Positions 1-12,511 of a DNA stretch of 64,000 bases are shown here, piece after piece. The notes under the pieces are model-generated. The model was not told where the DNA came from and did not search any database. It worked only from the letters and a program-made list of their open reading frames with translations. Every line of letters starts with the position of its first letter. The stretch's first letter is position 1. A program made the position numbers and the translations under genes. The stretch is from Laccaria trichodermophora (lineage: Eukaryota > Basidiomycota > Agaricomycetes > Agaricales > Hydnangiaceae). The DNA is taken from positions 901,518 through 965,517 of the forward strand of contig JACTVC010000025.1 in NCBI GenBank assembly GCA_018417955.1, written 5' to 3'.

Positions 1-345
1 TTTGGTGTTTATTGAAATAAGTCATGCTTACCTTGACTTGTTCAGGTATTAGCACTTAGCATGCTGGTGAAGTCGTGTCATGTGGACGACCAATAGACAA
101 CGCTTCGTTAGACTCTGCTGGCTTCCGCTGGTGTTGTCCAGGTATGAGATTCAGAAATCGAAGTTCACCTTGGAGATTTGCCACAACTTTATGTAGACTC
201 AGTCAGTGGTCCTGACGTTGAGCGCCCATCCCCATCTTTTTGATTTGGCTGGCAATGAGGCTAGGTCATGGCACTTGACATGTTCCCTGACCTGCCATTC
301 GAAACGCTCTGAGCGCTAATCTCTCCGCTTTCACTGATAACCACT

Positions 346-3046
346 ATGTCTTCCTCCGGGACTGGGAGCTCCCCCAGCATCGAGATTTTCGGTAAGTCCT
401 CTCAGAGTTTTGCCACTGCTGAAGCTGAACATCTAGTTTTCGCGTGCCAGAAATCCGCGTTACATCGCAGAACGTTCTCAGATCTGTCGAGCTTTCGATT
501 GGATCGGTCAAGCGTGAATCACCCTGTCTCCTAGGCGCAAAGACCCACAAATTCGAGTTGCCATCCCCCTGGTGAGCTGATGATCGTGTGTAGCATTGGA
601 CGACAAACCCAATCCAAGCAGTCAACTTTCACCTTCAGAGCCCCTCTGTCTTCGGGTCCGATTCCGTGATTTGTTTCGTGTCACGGCGAAGAACAAGATA
701 GATCTTGATGAAATATCAAGGAACGTGGACCCTCATTCCTCTGGAAAACAAGGCAAGTGTGCCCCTTTTGCAATAGCGCTTGTCTTGCTGATGTAGAACT
801 TTCTACTCTAAAGAATGGTCGAAATCATTCGACAAGTTCGATGTCGTCCTTAAAGTGAAGTCTAGCCAAAACGCAGGGGTGTGTGCACTTCTTCCTCGGA
901 CCCAGAAGCATCCGCCTAATTCGGGTGCGATCGATCTTAGAATGCTTCAACCGAGCCCGGGCCAGAATCTTCAACGAGTGGCGACCTGCAACCCACAACG
1001 GATGCGTTATTCAAGTTGGTCGAACGGTCAGTCTGCTTAATCCCCAACTACTCCGGCTTACCTTACCGCTAGGTTCCGAGTCTTGGTTATCGGCAACGTA
1101 GTTCCCTCACATTTCTTCCCTCATGCACTAGCTTATAGTTTTGTTGTTACAGAGTGGTGTAGGGAAATCTTCTCTTATCAACGAATGCTTTGGCGTCAAG
1201 GATGCGGTGAGGTCACTTCCCCGTCTTGTCAAAATCCGCTACTAAAGCTTGTCCTTCCCAGACCGTGTCTGATCACAAAGCTGGCGTGTCAAATATCAAT
1301 ACTGAGATCAAAGCAAAGGAAAATGGAAGGTTTGTTCTGCACGATAGTCAGGGCTTTGAGCACGGGGAGGGTGACAACTTCAAGAAAGTCGTCGATTTTT
1401 TGAAAGCTCGGAAGGACATGCCCAATGTGAGGGATCAGGTACATGCTGTCTGGTATGTTTAACACTCCTAGGTCACTTAAGTGAACAAGATGATGAAGGT
1501 GTTGCGCAGGCTTTGTTTCCAAGTATCCGTCTCTGAAGGTGATCGTTTGTTCGAGGCTGGGGTCGAGGAGTTATTCCGCATGAAGTCCAAAGGAGAACTT
1601 GGCCCTGGTAGGCTTTTGGCGTTTTTTGGTCGACAGTCACTCACTGTTTGATCCAGTTCCTGTGATCACCGTGTTTACGAAGTATGATCGGCTGGTAACA
1701 CAGGTTAAGTTTGGTAACAACAATGAGTTCATGCGCCGCACGAAAACCTTGGATGCAGACGCGCGCAATGCACTTCTGGTCAAAGAGGCAAATGAAAGGT
1801 TCGAAACACTTTGTGTTCGTCCCTTCAGGGCGGTGGTCGGCCCAGACGTCCCCCACATTTCTGTCTCAAGTAAGTTCCTGACCGATTTTTTCTCTAGATT
1901 TGTCTTCACATTCGCGATTGCAGCTAAGAAAGAATACATAAATACCTTAAAGGACCTTACTGCACTCACCGCAAAATACGTAAAAGAATGCCTCGCGGTT
2001 GACGTTGCGGAAGAAGTCGCGGTGCTCTCTGCTGTTGCTCAACGCGTGAACCCAGCTATGAAGATCGATGCGGTGATTGCGTGAGCATACAGACATTTGT
2101 CTTCTGAACGTCCTGCTGACATCTTCTGGTCAAAGAGTTGGCAAGAAGCGTATGAGATTTCCGCTGTGTCACTAAACTGGGACTTAACCCCCATCTAGGA
2201 TATTGGAGGGGCCTTGCTTCCAGCGCGAACTTCCCTGGGAAAACTATAGACGCATGCCTTCGACTTTTACACACTGATATTGTGCGAGTGTGGAATATGC
2301 AGGATGAATTTGGGGTAAAGACTTCATTATCATGCCCCCTCATGCTTTGCTTACTGAGCATATCCCCTCAGCATCTCGAGAGCAAGGAGTTCAGGGCATT
2401 AATGACCACACTTGCGGGAGAGCAATATGACGAGCTGTTGGATCCCAATACGACAATGTGAGTTTGCTTTTTGAACTATTATCACATTATTTTTCACACA
2501 CAAGTCGTCAGTATTCGCGCTTCCCCGCTGTTTGGTGCTTTAACTGGACTCGTTGGGGGTTTATCCGGACCCGCTGCTCCTATCGTGATTCCTATCGCTG
2601 CAGTTGTAGTCCTCGCAAAGTGGGGATACGATGTATACAAGCAATCGTGCGTTCTCAGTCTCCTACGTATTCGGTGAAATACTAATCGACAAACTTCCAG
2701 GGAGCTTATCATACAACGTCTAATGGCGTACATCGTTGATTTCACCATCATCATGCAAATCATCTTTGGCCTCGTGGTTAACGCCCAACTGCACCTTACC
2801 CGTCGCCTGATCAAGCTTGCCTTCGCCACGTACAACAGTTCACTGGAAAGAAGAGCTGTCCACAATGAGATCCGGGATCATGTGGAGTTGGCAGGTCGCG
2901 CCGACCGGGATGCAGCACTTGCGGAGATGCTTCGACTGATCAAGGACTACCAGATGAACCCTGAGGACATGGACAAGCTACAGTTCGCGATGGGGGAGGG
3001 GTTTGATAATGATGAAGATGAGCCCTGGGACGTCCCCAAAGCCTGA
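346..3046 (+). CDS. Multi-exon GTPase (G-domain) protein with C-terminal membrane segments, copy A
   Basis: The exons together encode a P-loop GTPase. The first exon (346-391) encodes a short Ser/Gly-rich start and ends at a GTAAGT donor. The G1 motif SGVGKSSLINECFG lies near 1153-1195, just after an intron ending TTACAG. G3 (DSQGFEHG) is near 1345 and G4 (TKYD) near 1680. Downstream helical exons lead to hydrophobic stretches near 2520-2650 (Gly/Ala/Pro/Ile-rich) and 2720-2790, then an acidic C-terminus ending at 3046. It resembles a G-domain family common in Agaricomycetes. The hydrophobic segments suggest membrane attachment, which is inference. Exons between 592 and 1080 are not fully resolved, because frames change there at introns I could not place. 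A paralog lies tail-to-tail at 4867-8122. Confidence 0.75.
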
Positions 3047-3865
3047 AAATTCATCATGCTCTGCTTATTTTGAGTTAAAATGAATATAACCACACTCTCG
3101 AATAGCAAAATCCTTCTTGTTCTACAAGATTTATCAGATTGGAGGGGCTCTTCAAGTATATCTCGCATGCCGTTGCCGTTTGGAAGTTGAAGATGTGAGC
3201 AATACCCATCGTTGGGAAGTGCTGCAGCGCACCACCACCGTCTACTAGCTTTCTTGACACCGCCGTTGCTACTCCAAAGCTGCAAGCAGTGTGTCACAGA
3301 CTTGAGAACAATTTCAACGATGCTTCCGAATTCCAAGAAATCTTTGGCGTCGGGAATTTGCTTTCTGTGATGTTGGACGTCATGTATGAGGGGCCTACTG
3401 TCTCAATTTGCTTCGTGATAGTGATGGGCGCTGAGCAGGGTATCTGGATGAAAGTTGGTTTCATGAACATTCTAAAACCTGTGAGAGTCTGAATTTGAAG
3501 GTCGATCATTCAGTCAAAACCTGCAGATAGAGAGACCCAGGTTGCGATTTTCAATGAGCTGCGTCGTCGTCGTCATTCCCGTATTCCGCCGTAGCTGATG
3601 GAATCCGCGACGTTCGGAGGGTATGGACATCAAATGGACAAGAGGAAAAGAGAAACGTGATGAGGCTAGGATGTGATCACACAAAACTAACACTTGTAAA
3701 CGATCACCTACATAACGAGTTCCAGCCTACAAAACCATCAACAATCTCCCACCAACCATTCCGAACCTTTCAGTATCCTTTACAACTGCAAAACAGAGAG
3801 GAGAATAGGAAAATCTATGCGTTTGAAACCTGGGGCATACATGGCGAGGTCAACAACTTGAGATA
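3047..3865. other. Intergenic, no gene recognised
   Basis: This is the space between the end of GTPase copy A and the MITE. It has short open frames on both strands but no recognisable protein motif, splice pattern or repeat. Confidence 0.5.
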
Positions 3866-4208
3866 CTGTACTAATCCAATCAATTCGTCACACCCTGTGA
3901 CCTGTGACCGACGCGACGAAATTTTGGTTTCGTCGCGTCACTCGGGAAGGTGTGACTGGCTGAAAATTTCGTCGAAATGTAGGAGTGGCCGTCTGTCTAT
4001 AGATAATTTAGGACTGTTCAGAAAACTTTGCTAGAGCAACGCAGAGGGGAAAATTTTGGTTTCTAATGAAAAAGGACCCCAATTTTGCTCCTTTTCCGAC
4101 TGATTTGGTGGTTTCGTCGCTGGCCCCTGTGACCTGTGACCCCTTGATATTTCGTCGATTTCGGACCCCCTGTGACGCGTGACCGACGAATTGATTGGAT
4201 TAGTACAG
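3866..4208. mobile_element. 343-bp MITE with terminal inverted repeats and TA target duplication
   Basis: The element starts CTGTACTAATCCAATCAATT and ends with the reverse complement of that sequence. It is flanked by TA on both sides (3864-3865 and 4209-4210). This is the arrangement of a Tc1/mariner-type non-autonomous element. The interior holds repeats of a GTGACC/GGTCAC word and TTTCGTCG blocks. A second copy in the opposite orientation lies at 21899-22242. No transposase is encoded. Confidence 0.9.
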
Positions 4209-4210
4209 TA

Positions 4211-4866
4211 CTCACAATGCGTGGGCCAGTGCCCATTGGTCCCCACGTTACGAGTCCGTGTTTGACGTCCAGCTTCTTGGTGTGCAGTTTAGAAGTTTGT
4301 TTACTTCGGTATCCCCACGAGGTGAGTACTTACTTGGAACTTGGTCGAACTTTTTACCACCTTTCTGATTTATGGCCACAAGGACATTCAAAAATTCATG
4401 AACGTCCCTCATGATCGGATTCACCCCCAAGCCTTTCCTGGGGCCTTTCTCACACCGTCGATGAGCATATCGATTACTCATCTGCAGTTGATACACGTCT
4501 TTTGAGAAGGACGATGTTCTACAAATCACTCGGTCGTAGTACAAATCAATGGATTGTATCATGGAACTCTCTATGTACCCCTGTCATCTTTCGCGTTTAG
4601 AAGGAAACGTTTGGAGCTAGAAATTGCGTTTCCATAGGAAGGCGTTGCACAGATTGAAGTAGCTTTCTTTGCAAGTAAGTCGCGTTACTACCTAAGTTCG
4701 CGCATGTCCTCCATTTAATCATCGCACCAGCTCTTGGTCCTATACCAATGCCCAGGAGGGCATACTTGTAATCTTTCGTCAACCCATCAGCTTCGCGGTT
4801 CGTTTTTGTTCGGATTATAACACTTGCATCCGGACAACAAAGTACACAAGGAACCGAATGATAAAG
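4211..4866. other. Intergenic, no gene recognised
   Basis: This stretch lies between the MITE and the 3' end of GTPase copy B. It has open frames up to about 100 codons, none of them recognisable. Confidence 0.5.
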
Positions 4867-7800
4867 TCACGCTTCGCATACGTCCCAATCCTCGTTGTCA
4901 TTGTTCTCGAACCTCTTAGCTTGTAACCCCTCCATGTTCTCGGGTTTTATCTGATACTCCTTGATCAATTGGATGATCTTCGCCAGAGCTGCATCCCGGT
5001 CAAAGCGGACTGCCAGCTTCACATGTTCCATGATCTCCTTATGAACTGTGCTCTTCTCCTCTGAACTATTGTACGTATTGAGGACGAGCTTGATCAGGCG
5101 GCGGGAAAGGCGTAAACGGGCGTTCACTACGAGGCCGAAAATTACTTGCATAATAATTGTGAAGTCAACGATGTACCCCATTAAACGTTGTAACATGAGT
5201 GCCCTGAGTTTTTCCCGTTTAGCATTTTAACATGGCACAGGGAGGAAGACATACGATTGCTCGTACACGTCGTAAACCCATTTCACAAGGACGACAGTCG
5301 CAACGATGGGAACCATCGGATGGGAGCGGCGTGTGGAAGTGAATCCAAAATGGGCATCAAGGCACTCTGCAGTGACTTAGCATAAGCACTGACGGCTTGT
5401 AAGAAATAAGGCGGCAATGTTGACACTACTGACTTACTAGGTTGTGTTGGGATTTCGGAGCTCGTCGCATTGATTCCCAACAAGTGCGGTCATTAGCGTT
5501 TTCAGTTCCTTGCTTTCCAGGTACTGACCGCACAATTGCCGTAAGTGCGGGGAGAGGGCTCGAAATTCAAGTATTTACCCCGCAAGGATCCTGAATATTA
5601 CACACTCGAACGATATCGGTGTGTAGAACCTGTAGACACGCTTCTATAGTCTTTCCCGGAAAATTTACACTAGCCGCGAGACCCATCCAATAACCTGACG
5701 AAGAACAGGTAGATTAGTTGAAATTTCATTGAGAGGCACACCGAAAAACTCATACGTTTCTTCCCAACTCTTGACATAGGCGTCAGCACGACATTAACAA
5801 GACAAGTGTTTGAATGCTCACGCAATCACCGCATCAATCTTTACAGTCAGCAGTGAGACGGACAAGCTCGTTCAACATCCGCCTGGTATCCTTGTATTCT
5901 TTATTGGCTGTGTTGGCAAGTATAAGCGCAAGCCCAAGAAATCTCTTTGTAACTTACTTGAGACGGCGATGTGCGGAATCAATGCGGAATGTCTTTATTA
6001 ACGGCCTCCTCGAAGGGACCAAGACACAATTCTTGAAACTTCGCTCTTGTCTCCTCAGCAAGACATGCATTTCGGGTTTCCCAATCCAAATGTTTGTTGC
6101 GTTTGTGGAACTCGAGGACATCTCTGAATTCGAAAGTGCGGCGATCATTGTGCGGCAGATCTGTGCGGCGATCCAGGTCACGTGTCTGTTTGCCAAACAA
6201 TTGAGACGCGTCAACACAAGTCCAACTTACAAGTGCGACGTGTTTACCTTGCACGCTCAGCCGGAAAACACACTTTCATAGCTTTAGATTATAAAACAAG
6301 TACACAAATGTAACTACACATTTCGGCCAGGAAGATCGGGAGTATGGGATACTTCATTATACACACTACCTACTGTCATGTGGCTGACCAGCCACTGCCC
6401 CGAGCGTGACATCAGCGACTCTCGCAGCACCCTCAGTCCGACTCTATCCACAGCCGTTGGTATGTCCCACCCCGATGTCAGTGTGAATGGGGTTGGTGGT
6501 GGAAAAAGATCCAGAAGGCAGGCCAAATGCGTGGCTACAATGGTTATCACATATCAATATTAATACTTTGATCCGCAATGATTTTGAGAGGGCACTGTTG
6601 GGCGTGCGCGTGAAGCTTCGTGAACAGGTAGTATGGATAATGGCGACGGTTTGTTGGGGAATTTGTAGCAAAAGTCCCGTGACATGCTCGGCGGAGGTTC
6701 CTGCCGCACAGTGCGGCGGTTTTGTCGCCGCACTTTCGAATTCAGAGATTCTCTGTGGAACTCTAGATTGTTCCCAAATTCAATCTGCTCTACCAACTTA
6801 TCATATTTGGTAAAAACGGTGATCACAGGAGCTTATAAACAGTGAGCCATCGTCGATTAGGGAACACCAAGAACCTACCAGGGCCAAGGTCTCCGTTGGA
6901 CTTCATGCGGAATAACTCCTCCACCCCAGCCTCGAACAAATGGTCACCTTCAGACAAGGACACTTGGAAACAAAGCCTGCGCAACACCTTCATCATCTTG
7001 TTCACTAAGGTGATCGAGGAGCGGTAACCATACCAGACAGCATGTACCTGATCCCTCACATTGGGCATTTCCTTCCGAGCTATCAAGAAATCGATGACTT
7101 TCTTGAAGTTGTCACGCTCCCCATGCTCGAAGCCCTGACTATCGTGCAGAACAAACCTTCCGTTTTCCTTTGCTATAATTGCAGTATCAATATCTGATAT
7201 GCCAGCATTTGCGTGAGACACGTGGAGAAGTATAGGCTTCAGGAGCGGATTTCAACAGGGCGGGAAAGTGGCCTCACAGCTTCCGTGACTCCGAAGCATT
7301 CGTTGATAAGGGAGGATTTCCCTACACCACTCTGTGGAAACGAACTGTAAGCTGGTACCTGAGGGTAGAGGCATGAGAGAACTACGTTGCTGATGACCAG
7401 GACCCGGAACCTAGCGGCAAGGTAAGCCACAGAAGATGGGGATTAAGCAGACTGACCGTTCGACCAACTTGATTAACACATCCGTTGTTGGTTGCAGGCC
7501 GCCGCCCGTCGAGGATTCCGCATCGGTTGAAGCATTCTAAGATTGATCGCACCAGCATTAGGCGGACGCTTTTGTGTTTGAGAAAGAAGTGCACACACCC
7601 CTGCGTATTGGGTAAACTTCAAGACGACATTGAAGTTGTCAAATGATTTTGACCATTCTAGAGTAGAAAGTCCTGCATCAGCAAGACAGGAGCGACTGCA
7701 AAAGGGGGGCACTTGCCTTGTTTTCCGCAGGACCGGGGGTCCACCTTGCTTAGCAGTTCATCAGGGGGTATCTTGTTCTTCGACGCAAAACGAAACAATC

Positions 7801-8122
7801 CGCGGAATCGGACTTGCAAATCGAGGGGATCTGAAGGAGAAAGTTGACTGCTTTGATTGGGTTTGTCGTCCAATACTACACATGATCATCGGCTCACCAG
7901 GGGGATGACAACTCAAATTTGTGGGTCTTTCCGTCCTGGGGACAGGGTGATTCCTGCTTGAACGATCCAATCGAGAGCTGGACCGATTTGAGGATGTGTT
8001 GGGATGAAACGCAAATTTCTAGTCAATGGGTATCAGATGTTTGACTTGCGGCAAAAATGTGAGAGGTTACCTGTAATCTCAATGCTGGGGCTTCCCGTTG
8101 AGCTACCACTTGCGGTAGACAT
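4867..8122 (-). pseudogene. GTPase protein, copy B, interrupted by a Mutator-like element
   Basis: This is a paralog of the gene at 346-3046, with the same exon order on the opposite strand. The start ATG is at 8122 and the first exon ends at a GTAACC donor. The P-loop GVGKSSLINECFG is near 7300, DSQGFEHG near 7130 and TKYDKL near 6800. The C-terminal exon (5196-4867) matches copy A closely, including a YIVDFTIIMQVIFGL hydrophobic stretch. The coding sequence is split just after G4. The reading frame on one side reaches NNLEFH, then 640 bp of transposon follow, and the matching EFHKRNKHLDW continues on the other side. The gene is therefore probably dead unless the insert is spliced out. The two copies are convergent, an inverted duplication. 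Confidence 0.75.
6114..6753. mobile_element. 640-bp Mutator-like non-autonomous element inside GTPase copy B
   Basis: A 10-bp direct repeat TGTGGAACTC flanks the insert at 6104-6113 and 6754-6763. The ends are inverted repeats of about 30 bp sharing TCTCTGAATTCGAAAGTGCG. A target duplication of 9-10 bp with G-starting inverted repeats fits the Mutator superfamily. The interior has no recognisable transposase. Both flanks keep matching pieces of the GTPase coding sequence, so this is an insertion into an exon. Confidence 0.8.
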
Positions 8123-10062
8123 GGTGGTTTTGGTGAAAGGGAGGTGCTTAGCGCTCGGAACACGCTTGGAACGGCAGGCAAGGCTAGGTGAAGACCGACT
8201 GAAATAGAAATTTTAGCCTCGTTTCAAGTGATGGTGTGTGATAAGGCGCTCGGTGTGACTGTCAGAGGATGTGACGGTATCACCTATGGGGAATAGCTGG
8301 TTGCTATTGCGTTCGTTGAAATGAAGAGCAATGAATACGCACTACTCGAGACATTGCACCCGTAGATGTTTCTGCCTTGGATTCACAGCAACGAACAGAA
8401 GGTTAGTAGTGTCATCAGTTCTTCGCAACCGTCCTCAGAAGGGGGGCTGAGGTCAGGAAAGCGTCTGCGGAGGACAACAAAGAGTCATTTGAATATCCCA
8501 GATAAGTACAGGGTATGTCCTATGGCTTCCGCCACGGCAGAGGACAGTGCTCCGGAAAGGATGGTTGGATGGTCTATAAAGTAGCCAACTTTGTCCACAA
8601 TTGTGCCAGCGCACGGCAAGGTCTTTCGGTTGCGAACCTACTGTCGGCCAGGCTACGATGCGGCTAGTTGATAATCTGAGTACAACGTACGCTAGAGGTG
8701 GGAGAAAATGGGAATATCAGAAAACGTGCTTACGGAACAAGTCACAGTTGAAAGAAGTAGTTTCAGACACTTACAGTCGAGCGGAACCATGTGTGCCCTC
8801 CTCTGGTCTCAACAACCCACGGCGTGCATTGACTTTGTGAGGGATGGGGTATGAGACGTGATCGCATGTTACAAATTGGTGCGGCGCCAATCCCTAGATA
8901 TGAAATCGAAGCCCCCAAGTTGCGAACGTGCCTCTGGGTTGAGATAAGAAGGTGAAAGTGCAACTTGAATGGAAACAAACGCTATGTAGGCATAACGAAT
9001 AGTCGGTAGATAGAATTTTGACGTGTCGCCCGGGCTTGCTTGGAGGACAATGATCCCAAGTTGTCATGAAGATGCGCGTCGACGTGGTTCATGCCCGCGA
9101 ATGGCGTTGCAGTGCTAGAAGTCGAGGTTCCAGGTGCCACTCGTTCTGGCCAAAATGAGCAGAAGCTTTCCTTAACATGTTGACCAGAAGTTTAACCCAA
9201 TGCGGGTGTACCACCAACTGAAGAAAAAAAGAGCGTGCGTGTTGAGTGAAAATCCAGATAGGCGGAACCTAATGTGATTGGTAAGTACCTACACAACAAA
9301 GTCAATAACGAGGCTTACAAACCGGTTGAAAGTATTGTGAGGTCGCGCCGTTCCCGTTCCTTCCCCTCCAAGGCATCGAACCACTAGGCGTCTTTCTGGA
9401 ACGTGACACGATGAACTTCCACGGCGCAGTACGGAGAATGTGCTCCGTCACAAGATCAGCCGTGTTGGCATTGGCATTACGACAAGCATTGATTGTACAT
9501 GACGAGGCTCATGGAAAGTTCGTCGACCTTTCCTTGAAGGATTTCGCAGGACGTAGGTCCCAGCGCAGTGTCCAGTGTCAACACCACACGATGGAGATTC
9601 GCATCCGCTGTAGTAAAGGGTTGAAAGTCATAACAGTCGTGAGAGGCGCCCCGCACTCTTCCACAGAATAGCAACAGCCTTGGTTCGCGCACAACTGGCC
9701 AAAGTGATTCAGCGAGTCTTCAGACTGGTTACTGAACTCTGGATAAGTATCTTCGCCAGTAGAATGAGCATGGCGCGACTCACAATCTCGCTAAGAAACA
9801 TCGCCGAGGTATCGTAGAACCTCTAGCCTCCCCTTCGGCTCCTTTTGAACGAGGTGGTGAAACCCCAGCTTACGTTCTTTGGCTCATTACCTGTGCTGGG
9901 GATGCCAGCCTTTGATACTTGGTGCCTAAGTCGCGAATATTCGTCATAAAAATCAATCTCATGAGTTGGTTGAAGAGAACCAGAAGACGACCCACCTCAT
10001 AAGGCCTCAGGGAAATAGGTAGTCGACTTGAATGTAGCTCAACACTTGTGGTCAGCTTGTGG
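8123..10062. other. 1.9 kb without a recognised gene
   Basis: Short open frames occur on both strands, including 9411-9671 (+) and 9477-9692 (-). I see no conserved motif, no convincing exon chain and no repeat. It contains the upstream region of GTPase copy B and the left flank of the 10-12 kb element. Confidence 0.5.
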
Positions 10063-10265
10063 TAGTGTGAAGCTAGTCCTGTTCTCTTCGCGCCCCAAAA
10101 ACCGCGTCAGGAAATGTTTATGTAATCTTCGGACTTTGAAACCCTTGCGCGTCAACAACGCGTCAACAACTGCGTGCTCCCTCCTGGCTCCTTACGTGTT
10201 TACAGCACTATTGTCCTCCCTTCCTATCCCAATTCTATTCTTTTTTCTTCGACACATCAATTACT

Positions 10266-11362
10266 ATGGAAAACAATGTCCCAACCATCCGAACTTACAA
10301 GAAAACGCCCCTGGTTGAGGTGCCAGAAGCCCCACAATATATCACACGTTTTCTGCCCCCTACCTCGAATTCTGTCCTCTTTTCACATCCGAGTGAGCCA
10401 GGGAAACCGTCATCTCCCGAGCTGTTGTTGCCTCTTCTCAGGTCTCCTTTCAATCAGCTTCGTTGTCCAAGCGGATCCTCAAGTCAACCACGACTGATAG
10501 AAGCTCCACAAGACGACGCGCAAAAGCTCGCATCGAAATTTGATCGGATGGAGCAGTTGCTTAAGGACTCTGGCTTTGACTCTCTCGGCGAATTTCTGAA
10601 GATCTTGTTCTACAACCCGAGCCGCGTCTCTGGACAGCAAGGGCGGAACAAGGTCAAATTTTCGGACATCATAACGCTTGTCTATAAGCACAAGCACAGC
10701 GCGCCTTCGCCGAGCTCACCACATGCTTCAGAACATCATGCTCCGTTCTCACCATCAGTCTCTCCTGTCGACTTCTTTTACGCGCATCCTTCTTTATTCA
10801 CGTGGGCGACGAATCTCGTCGCTAATCATGTTCATCGTGAGATCTCCGAACTTGCGGATAAGGATGACGATGTCCATCTCTGAGCTTCGACGAATGGACG
10901 GTGTCCAACGGATAGCGTCAATCTCGTCACCTGGGAAGCTTTGGGAAGGTTTAGTATTGCCGCCCTCATGGAGAAATACAAAAGTCATGCACCTGTTGCT
11001 TGGCATCTCACGGAATGCATGGCTGCCTCTCACAAGAATGGCGTTGTGGTGGTCAAGAAGCAACGGCCACATCCAATTGTATCTATCTTAATGGAGTTTA
11101 ATATCACGACCTCATTTACCTTTTCCTGCAGATTCAAGTGGGCGCTATCAGCTCCTTTTTACTTGCGCACAACCACTTTGCTACCGGAGACCTTGCGATG
11201 GCCTTGGGCGTATGGCACTTTGCGGTTAAATCCCATATCGACGTCAAACGTGTCTACAGCCGGTTTGGAAATATTGTAAGCGACTCGACAGTCCGTAAAG
11301 CTCTCGACACCATGACTGGTTCCAGAATTGGCCTTGAACGGGTGGGCAGATTGGCGGGATAG
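10266..11362 (+). pseudogene. N-terminal part of a conserved basidiomycete protein, nonsense-mutated and truncated
   Basis: Translation from ATG 10266 gives a Pro/Ser-rich start, then a segment with LLKDSGFDSLGEFLKILFYN and HPSLFTWATNLVANHVHREI. I recall this family as widespread and multicopy in Agaricomycetes. An in-frame TGA at 10881-10883 interrupts the frame. The same frame continues at once with ASTNGRCP and then FSIAALMEKYKSHAPVAWHL, so one base change broke it. A GT-AG intron lies near 11078-11132. The next exon carries VGAISSFLLAHNHFATGDLA and VKRVYSRFGNIVSDSTVRKA. The match stops near 11320 at the junction with the opposing helicase gene. It may be the transposase-related gene of the element; I cannot assign a reaction. 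Confidence 0.65.
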
Positions 11363-11643
11363 GACTCGGGGTGCTGGTTGTACTCTGAAAGCAAGAGACA
11401 TGGAATAGAAAAGGCTGCTGACTTCCCATCTCCGGTTGCAGTGCAACAGAGAATATCTTGTCCATCAAGGATAGCTGAAACGAGGCTGAGTTGAACCATA
11501 TGCAGCCCGCTCGTCCACAGTGGTATAATCTTTTTGACAATGGTGTTGATGGTTTGTTGCCCTAGAGGGTCCTGCCAGCGGGGTTTGGCCATACTTTCGT
11601 GTTCATAACACGTTCGAAGTAATTCTAAAAGCCAAAAAGTCAA
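11330..11643 (-). pseudogene. Truncated RecQ-like helicase, N-terminal fragment
   Basis: The minus-strand frame from near 11640 reads as the start of a superfamily-2 helicase. It has a Q-motif-like stretch (LHMVQLSLVSAILDGQDIL), a Walker A variant (ATGDGKS), and a motif Ia region ending LPTRSRPI. The similarity ends there and the frame runs into sequence belonging to the convergent gene. Motifs II-VI are missing, so it cannot be an active helicase. It sits just inside the right inverted repeat of the 10-12 kb element. Confidence 0.65.
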
Positions 11644-11871
11644 TGTTCAGGATGCATAAAGGGAAGAATGTACTCAAAACGCATCAGGGCATGAAGGGAG
11701 CAGACCAATATCAACGCGACGAGGTCGGACCGTGATTTCAAAGTCCGAAGATTACATAAACATTTCCTGACACGGTTTTTGGGGCGCGACAAACAACAGA
11801 CTTCATATATCGTGAACCAAGGTACGACTTCACATATATCGAAGTCTGTCTAGGAGAGACTAGTGTGAAGC

Positions 11872-12511
11872 AACGCCGTGACCAAGCCGTGACAGGCCGT
11901 GACCTTCCTTGCTCTTTCCTTATCTACACCTCAACTACACCTTTCTGTTGCCTTTCTGACCGAGCGTCCTCAAACATCGCAACCTCTCATAAGGAAATTG
12001 AAAGATATAGACTACTTCGTGGGCCGGTTTGAAGGTGAGTTGCACAGCGTGTTTTAAACGACTCATGCACGCACCTAGGTTCACGCACCTAGATTCAAGA
12101 TTGTAATTTAAATGTCAAAGATGACAAGGGCTCCGAAAATTGGCAGTCATTTTGCTATCAATCTTATCTCTCTTTTTAAGTAGATCCCCTTCATGAAGTA
12201 GTATATGTTGATCTTACAGGTCATCCCAGAGGGGTGCTTAGGGCCTGCTATCTTACCATTTCATACACCTCCAATTTCACACGACACAGCAAGGCGTCGG
12301 ACTCGCAAAACTCACACTTTTTACCAAGCCCTCTACGACTTGGACCTGGTAACGAATACTATCGATTAATTCAAAGGTGAACAGCTGTATGGTACAACCT
12401 TGAAAATTTCTTCATTACCTCAAACAGCCTTTGTTCACAAGAAGTTGTTAATTTTAACGTACTAGTACATCATTCAAGGTGAGCGTCTCCCTACCAGCAT
12501 ACTCCTCAAAC
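11872..12511. other. Intergenic, no gene recognised
   Basis: I see no open frame with a recognisable product and no clear repeat in this 640-bp stretch. Confidence 0.5.

Larger units (their letters stand above)
10063..11871. mobile_element. Internally deleted TIR transposon with two convergent truncated genes
   Basis: A roughly 52-bp inverted repeat occurs at 10091-10142 and 11735-11786, with one mismatch seen; both arms contain CGCGCCCCAAAAACCG or its one-base variant. Outside these, an exact 11-bp direct repeat TAGTGTGAAGC sits at 10063-10073 and 11861-11871, a candidate target duplication. Between the repeats are the 5' portions of two genes pointing at each other: a conserved basidiomycete protein on the plus strand and a RecQ-like helicase on the minus strand. 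Both stop matching their families at about 11320-11345. The simplest reading is an element that lost its centre. A transposase-plus-helicase content recalls the AcademH lineage, which is inference. Confidence 0.6.

Noticed and set aside
6114..6753. The 640-bp insert in GTPase copy B as a large natural intron
   Set aside because: It has a direct repeat of host sequence at its borders and inverted ends, which mark a transposon, and copy A has continuous coding there.
9411..9692. Opposing open frames at 9411-9671 and 9477-9692 as a gene
   Set aside because: Neither has a recognisable motif or consistent neighbouring exons; kept only as unassigned sequence.
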